DNA of 8,931 nucleotides from JBHJOF01 sp050330055. GTDB taxonomy: Bacteria; Pseudomonadota; Alphaproteobacteria; Kiloniellales; JAKSDN01. The stretch is taken from assembly GCA_050330055.1 (NCBI GenBank), contig JBHJOF010000177.1, positions 1 through 8,931 of the forward strand. Reading direction: 5' to 3'. Positions 7,116-8,931 of the stretch are shown here, one piece after another. Both the position numbers and the translations under genes were made by a program. Each line of letters starts with the position of its first letter. Position 1 is the stretch's first letter. A model generated the notes under the pieces. The model did not search any database. It saw only the letters and a list, made by a program, of their open reading frames with translations, and was not told the DNA's origin.

Positions 7116-7194
7116 CTATGATGGGTGGAAAGGAAACACGAAAGCGCGGCGCCGGGTTCCCGGCCCAAGGGGCCAAGTGGCGCACGGCGTCGTC

Positions 7195-7202
7195 AGGAGG
7201 AA
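7195..7202 (+). promoter_or_regulatory. Strong Shine-Dalgarno for the 40-residue membrane protein
   Basis: AGGAGGAA ends 4 bases before ATG 7207; the AGGAGG core is 6 bases away. It is the best-placed ribosome site in the window and is the main evidence that the tiny gene behind it is translated. Confidence 0.75.
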
Positions 7203-7206
7203 TCGC

Positions 7207-7329
7207 ATGAAGGCCTTCATCGCCGGCTGCGTCGTGGCCGTCGTCCTCGCCGTGGCGGTGGCCGTCGTCATGCAGCAGCTCGGAATGTCCACGGCCGACG
7301 TCTACTCGACCCCGAACGTGCGGCTGTAG
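7207..7329 (+). CDS. 40-residue single-pass membrane protein, last gene of the FDH operon
   Basis: A very small open frame: MKAFIAGC, then a continuous hydrophobic helix of Val/Ala/Leu up to about residue 22, then a polar tail ending ADVYSTPNVRL. Lys2 and the C-terminal tail suggest an N-in, C-out single helix. The evidence that it is real is the excellent AGGAGGAA ribosome site, the clean membrane-protein composition, the position as last gene of the cluster, and a rho-independent terminator starting 4 bp after its stop. Tiny membrane proteins ending in a YST..VR(L/V)-like tail seem familiar from alphaproteobacterial genomes, but I cannot name a family. A role as a small subunit or stabiliser of the FDH membrane complex, comparable to small subunits of other respiratory complexes, is inference. 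Confidence 0.75.
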   Translation: MKAFIAGCVVAVVLAVAVAVVMQQLGMSTADVYSTPNVRL

Positions 7330-7332
7330 GTT

Positions 7333-7366
7333 AGGCTCCGCGCTGCGACGCGCGCCGAGCCTTTTT
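7333..7366 (+). terminator. Rho-independent terminator of the FDH operon
   Basis: AGGCTC (7333-7338) pairs with GAGCCT (7357-7362), and CGCGC (7339-7343) with GCGCG (7350-7354) above a 2-base bulge (CC). The loop is TGCGAC. A run of five T (7362-7366) follows immediately. It lies 4 bp after the stop codon of the 40-residue gene. Confidence 0.85.
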
Positions 7367-7511
7367 CACCCTCACCCTCCCAACGCTTCGCGTTGGGCCC
7401 CGCCCTCTCCCCTCAAGGGAGAGGGGATTCAATGCGCCAGTTTCTTTCCCTCTCCCTCGGAGGGGAGAGGGAGGGGCCTGCGCGCGTCAGCGCGCGGGAG
7501 GGTGAGGGTGA
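7366..7511. repeat. 146-bp palindromic element with 16-bp terminal inverted repeats (REP/MITE-like)
   Basis: The ends TCACCCTCACCCTCCC (7366-7381) and GGGAGGGTGAGGGTGA (7496-7511) are perfect reverse complements. Inside are four hairpins: CCCAACGC-TTC-GCGTTGGG (7379-7397), CCCTCTCCC-CTCAA-GGGAGAGGG (7403-7425), TCCCTCTCCC / GGGAGAGGGA with a 6-base loop (7447-7472), and GCGCGC-GTCA-GCGCGC (7480-7495). Because CCCTCTCCC and GGGAGAGGG each occur twice, the arms can also cross-pair into one long stem. No coding capacity is present. Elements of this style are dispersed intergenic repeats in GC-rich Proteobacteria. It lies between convergent genes, directly against the operon terminator. No target-site duplication could be identified. 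Confidence 0.8.
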
Positions 7512-7581
7512 CAAGAAGGGAGTTCTTCGCGCGGGCGATGAGCCGGTGAGAGTTACACCAAGGACAGATTGAAGCGCTGCG

Positions 7582-8889
7582 CTACTGCGTCGCGCCGGCC
7601 TTTCGCAGCAGGGCGGCGATCTCGTCGTCGCCGATCATCTCGGCGGCCTGCAGCGCGGTCCAGCCGTCATCCGCCACCGCCTTCACGTCGGCGCCGGCCC
7701 GCAGCAGCAGCTCGACCACCTCGAGTTGGGCCCGGTTGGCGGCCAGCATGAGGGCGGTGTTGCCGCTGCCCTCGGCGCGCGCGTTGACGTTGCCGCCGCT
7801 GGCCAGCAGCACATAGAGGCTGCCCGCCTGGCCGGCCATGGCGGCGCGCATCACCGGGGTCAGGCCGTCGCGCTCCGGCGCGTTGACCTCGGCGCCGGCC
7901 TCGATCAGCGCAATCACCGTGTCGATCTGGCCCGCCACCACCGCCAGGCCGAGCGGCCGGTCGCCCTCCTTGCCCTGGGCCGCGACCTCGGCGCCGGCCG
8001 CCAGCAGCGTCTTGACCACCGACGTGAATCCGCCGGCGGCCGCGCGGTGCAGCGCGCTCAAGCCCTCGCCGTCGCGCGCCATGACGCCGGCGCCTTCGGC
8101 CAGCAAGAGCTGTACGCCCGCCTCGTTGCCGCGCCCGGAGGCTGCGATCAGCGCGGTCAGGCCGTCCTTGGCCGCCACCTCGGGCCTGGCGCCGGCGGCC
8201 AGCAGCTCGGCCAGGATCGGCGCGTTCAGCGGATCGAAGGCGGCGTTGATCAGGGGCGTGTTGCCGTCGCGCTGGTCCTGACTGTTGGGATCGGCGCCGG
8301 CCGCCAGCAGCACCGGCACCACCAGGCGCTGGCCGCGCCGCGCCGCCAGGTGCAGCGGCGTGTTGCCGAAGTCGGCCTCGCGCGCCTCGAGCGGCGCGCC
8401 GCCCGCGACCAGGCGCGCCGCCACCCGGTCGAAGCCCTCGTAGGCGGCGTAATGCAGCGCGGTCCCGCCGTCGTCCGGCGTGCGCGCTGCCGGATCGGCG
8501 CCGGCAGCCAGCAGCAGCTCGACCACCCGCAGGCTGTTGCTGAGCGCCGCCAGCATCAGCGGCGTGTTGCCGCGCGGATCGCGCGCCTCCAGCGCCGCGC
8601 CCTTGTCCAGCGCGAAGCGGGCCAGCTCCACGTCGTCGATGACCGCCGCCTGCAGCAGCGCCTGATCGGCGACGGACGGTTCGGTTGCTTCGGGCTGTTG
8701 CGACGGCTGCTGCGCCCAGGCGAGGGGCGCGCTCAGCAGCAGGACGACGACGAGTGCCGCGGCAAGCCGCGGCGCCAGCGCGATCAGCCGCAGGCCTCTA
8801 CGATCGAGCCTACCCTCACTCCGCCGCCTGCTTCTGCGGCGCGGGGGTGACGCGGGCGGCGCAGAACTTGAACTCGGGGATCTTGCCAT
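7582..8889 (-). CDS. Exported ankyrin-repeat protein
   Basis: An open frame of 435 codons whose product is almost entirely ankyrin repeats: about eleven units between residues 76 and 435, recognisable by recurring G-(N/L/W)-T-(P/A)-L, a helix pair, and LLLAAGADP/V-type turns. Residues 36-60 form a hydrophobic signal peptide (LVVVLLLSAPLAWA-Q), so the protein is probably periplasmic. Ankyrin arrays bind other proteins; no enzymatic domain is visible. The start is unresolved. The only ATG/GTG/TTG before the hydrophobic segment is the ATG at 8889, which lies 74 bases inside the upstream FdsA-like gene, lacks a ribosome site, and gives an odd Ser/Pro/Arg-rich leader. A CTG at 8787, 7 bases behind GAGG (8798-8795), would give a compact signal peptide starting 28 bases after the upstream stop, and may be the real start. 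The 3' end faces the FDH operon. Confidence 0.85.
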   Translation of the reverse strand: MARSPSSSSAPPASPPRRRSRRRSEGRLDRRGLRLIALAPRLAAALVVVLLLSAPLAWAQQPSQQPEATEPSVADQALLQAAVIDDVELARFALDKGAALEARDPRGNTPLMLAALSNSLRVVELLLAAGADPAARTPDDGGTALHYAAYEGFDRVAARLVAGGAPLEAREADFGNTPLHLAARRGQRLVVPVLLAAGADPNSQDQRDGNTPLINAAFDPLNAPILAELLAAGARPEVAAKDGLTALIAASGRGNEAGVQLLLAEGAGVMARDGEGLSALHRAAAGGFTSVVKTLLAAGAEVAAQGKEGDRPLGLAVVAGQIDTVIALIEAGAEVNAPERDGLTPVMRAAMAGQAGSLYVLLASGGNVNARAEGSGNTALMLAANRAQLEVVELLLRAGADVKAVADDGWTALQAAEMIGDDEIAALLRKAGATQ

Positions 8890-8931
8890 AGGGGTCGAGC
8901 TGCGGGTTGGTCAGGATGTTGGCCGCCGCCT
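8816..8931 (-). CDS. fdsA: C-terminal end of a second formate dehydrogenase alpha subunit (FdsA-like), truncated by the window edge
   Basis: The last 37 codons of a gene entering from the right edge; translation runs from 8929 to a TGA at 8818-8816. The visible peptide includes LTNPQLDPYGKIPEFKFC followed by AARV and a short polar tail. This is the characteristic C-terminus of cytosolic NAD-dependent formate dehydrogenase alpha subunits (FdsA/FdhF-like molybdopterin proteins). It differs from the end of the FdhA at the left of the window, so it belongs to a distinct enzyme. That enzyme would oxidise formate with NAD+ through FdsB/FdsG, expected further to the right. The family call rests on fewer than 40 residues. 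Confidence 0.65.
   Translation of the reverse strand, partial: AAANILTNPQLDPYGKIPEFKFCAARVTPAPQKQAAE

Noticed and set aside
7118..7210. 30-codon frame between the WD40-cytochrome gene and the 40-residue membrane gene, with an ATGA overlap to the latter
   Set aside because: The overlap could couple translation, but the peptide is basic/Gly-rich without structure and has no good ribosome site before its ATG; it contains the next gene's Shine-Dalgarno. Too weak to call.
7366..7511. CRISPR array or insertion sequence interpretation of the repeated intergenic block
   Set aside because: There are no regularly spaced direct repeats with unique spacers and no transposase frame; the structure is nested inverted repeats.
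7726..8850. 374-codon plus-strand frame opposite the ankyrin gene
   Set aside because: His/Arg/Gln-rich periodic sequence that is just the complement of the ankyrin repeats; the minus strand has a coherent repeat fold and signal peptide.
1..8931. tRNA, rRNA or known riboswitch
   Set aside because: No cloverleaf, rRNA-like or recognisable aptamer sequence was seen on either strand; the intergenic gaps are short apart from 7330-7581.

Overview
The window is a GC-rich, densely coding stretch that most likely comes from an alphaproteobacterium of the Rhodospirillales type. This guess rests on the codon GC bias, the flavour of the formate dehydrogenase proteins and the style of the intergenic palindromic repeat; it has not been tested by a search. 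The main content is the 3' part of a membrane-bound, periplasm-facing formate dehydrogenase (FDH) operon on the plus strand. Facing it on the minus strand are an ankyrin-repeat gene and the last 37 codons of what looks like a second, cytosolic NAD-linked FDH alpha subunit.

Plus strand, 1-7329: fdhA (molybdopterin catalytic subunit, 5' end outside the window), fdhB (four-cluster ferredoxin-like subunit), a 67-residue lipoprotein, fdhC (diheme cytochrome b subunit with a signal peptide and a long N-terminal periplasmic stretch), a PepSY-like periplasmic protein, an exported protein of unknown function, a fusion of a seven-bladed WD40 propeller to a class I cytochrome c, and a 40-residue single-helix membrane protein missed by ordinary length cut-offs. 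All are co-oriented with short gaps. A clear rho-independent terminator follows the last one (7333-7366).

Intergenic, 7330-7581: directly after the terminator lies a 146-bp element with perfect 16-bp terminal inverted repeats and four internal hairpins (7366-7511). It looks like a REP/MITE-type dispersed element. The remaining 70 bp up to the ankyrin gene show no recognisable feature.

Minus strand, 7582-8931: an exported ankyrin-repeat protein (about 11 repeats) lies just downstream of the 3' end of an FdsA-like gene. Its only conventional in-frame start lies inside that gene, so its true start is uncertain.

How the genes work together: FdhA oxidises formate in the periplasm, FdhB carries the electrons through Fe-S clusters, and FdhC passes them through two b hemes to the quinone pool. 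The remaining exported proteins (lipoprotein, PepSY, unknown, WD40-cytochrome c, mini-membrane protein) make up an accessory set with no established role. The WD40-cytochrome c could be a second, c-type electron outlet or a scaffold. This accessory set is the best candidate here for an undescribed system.
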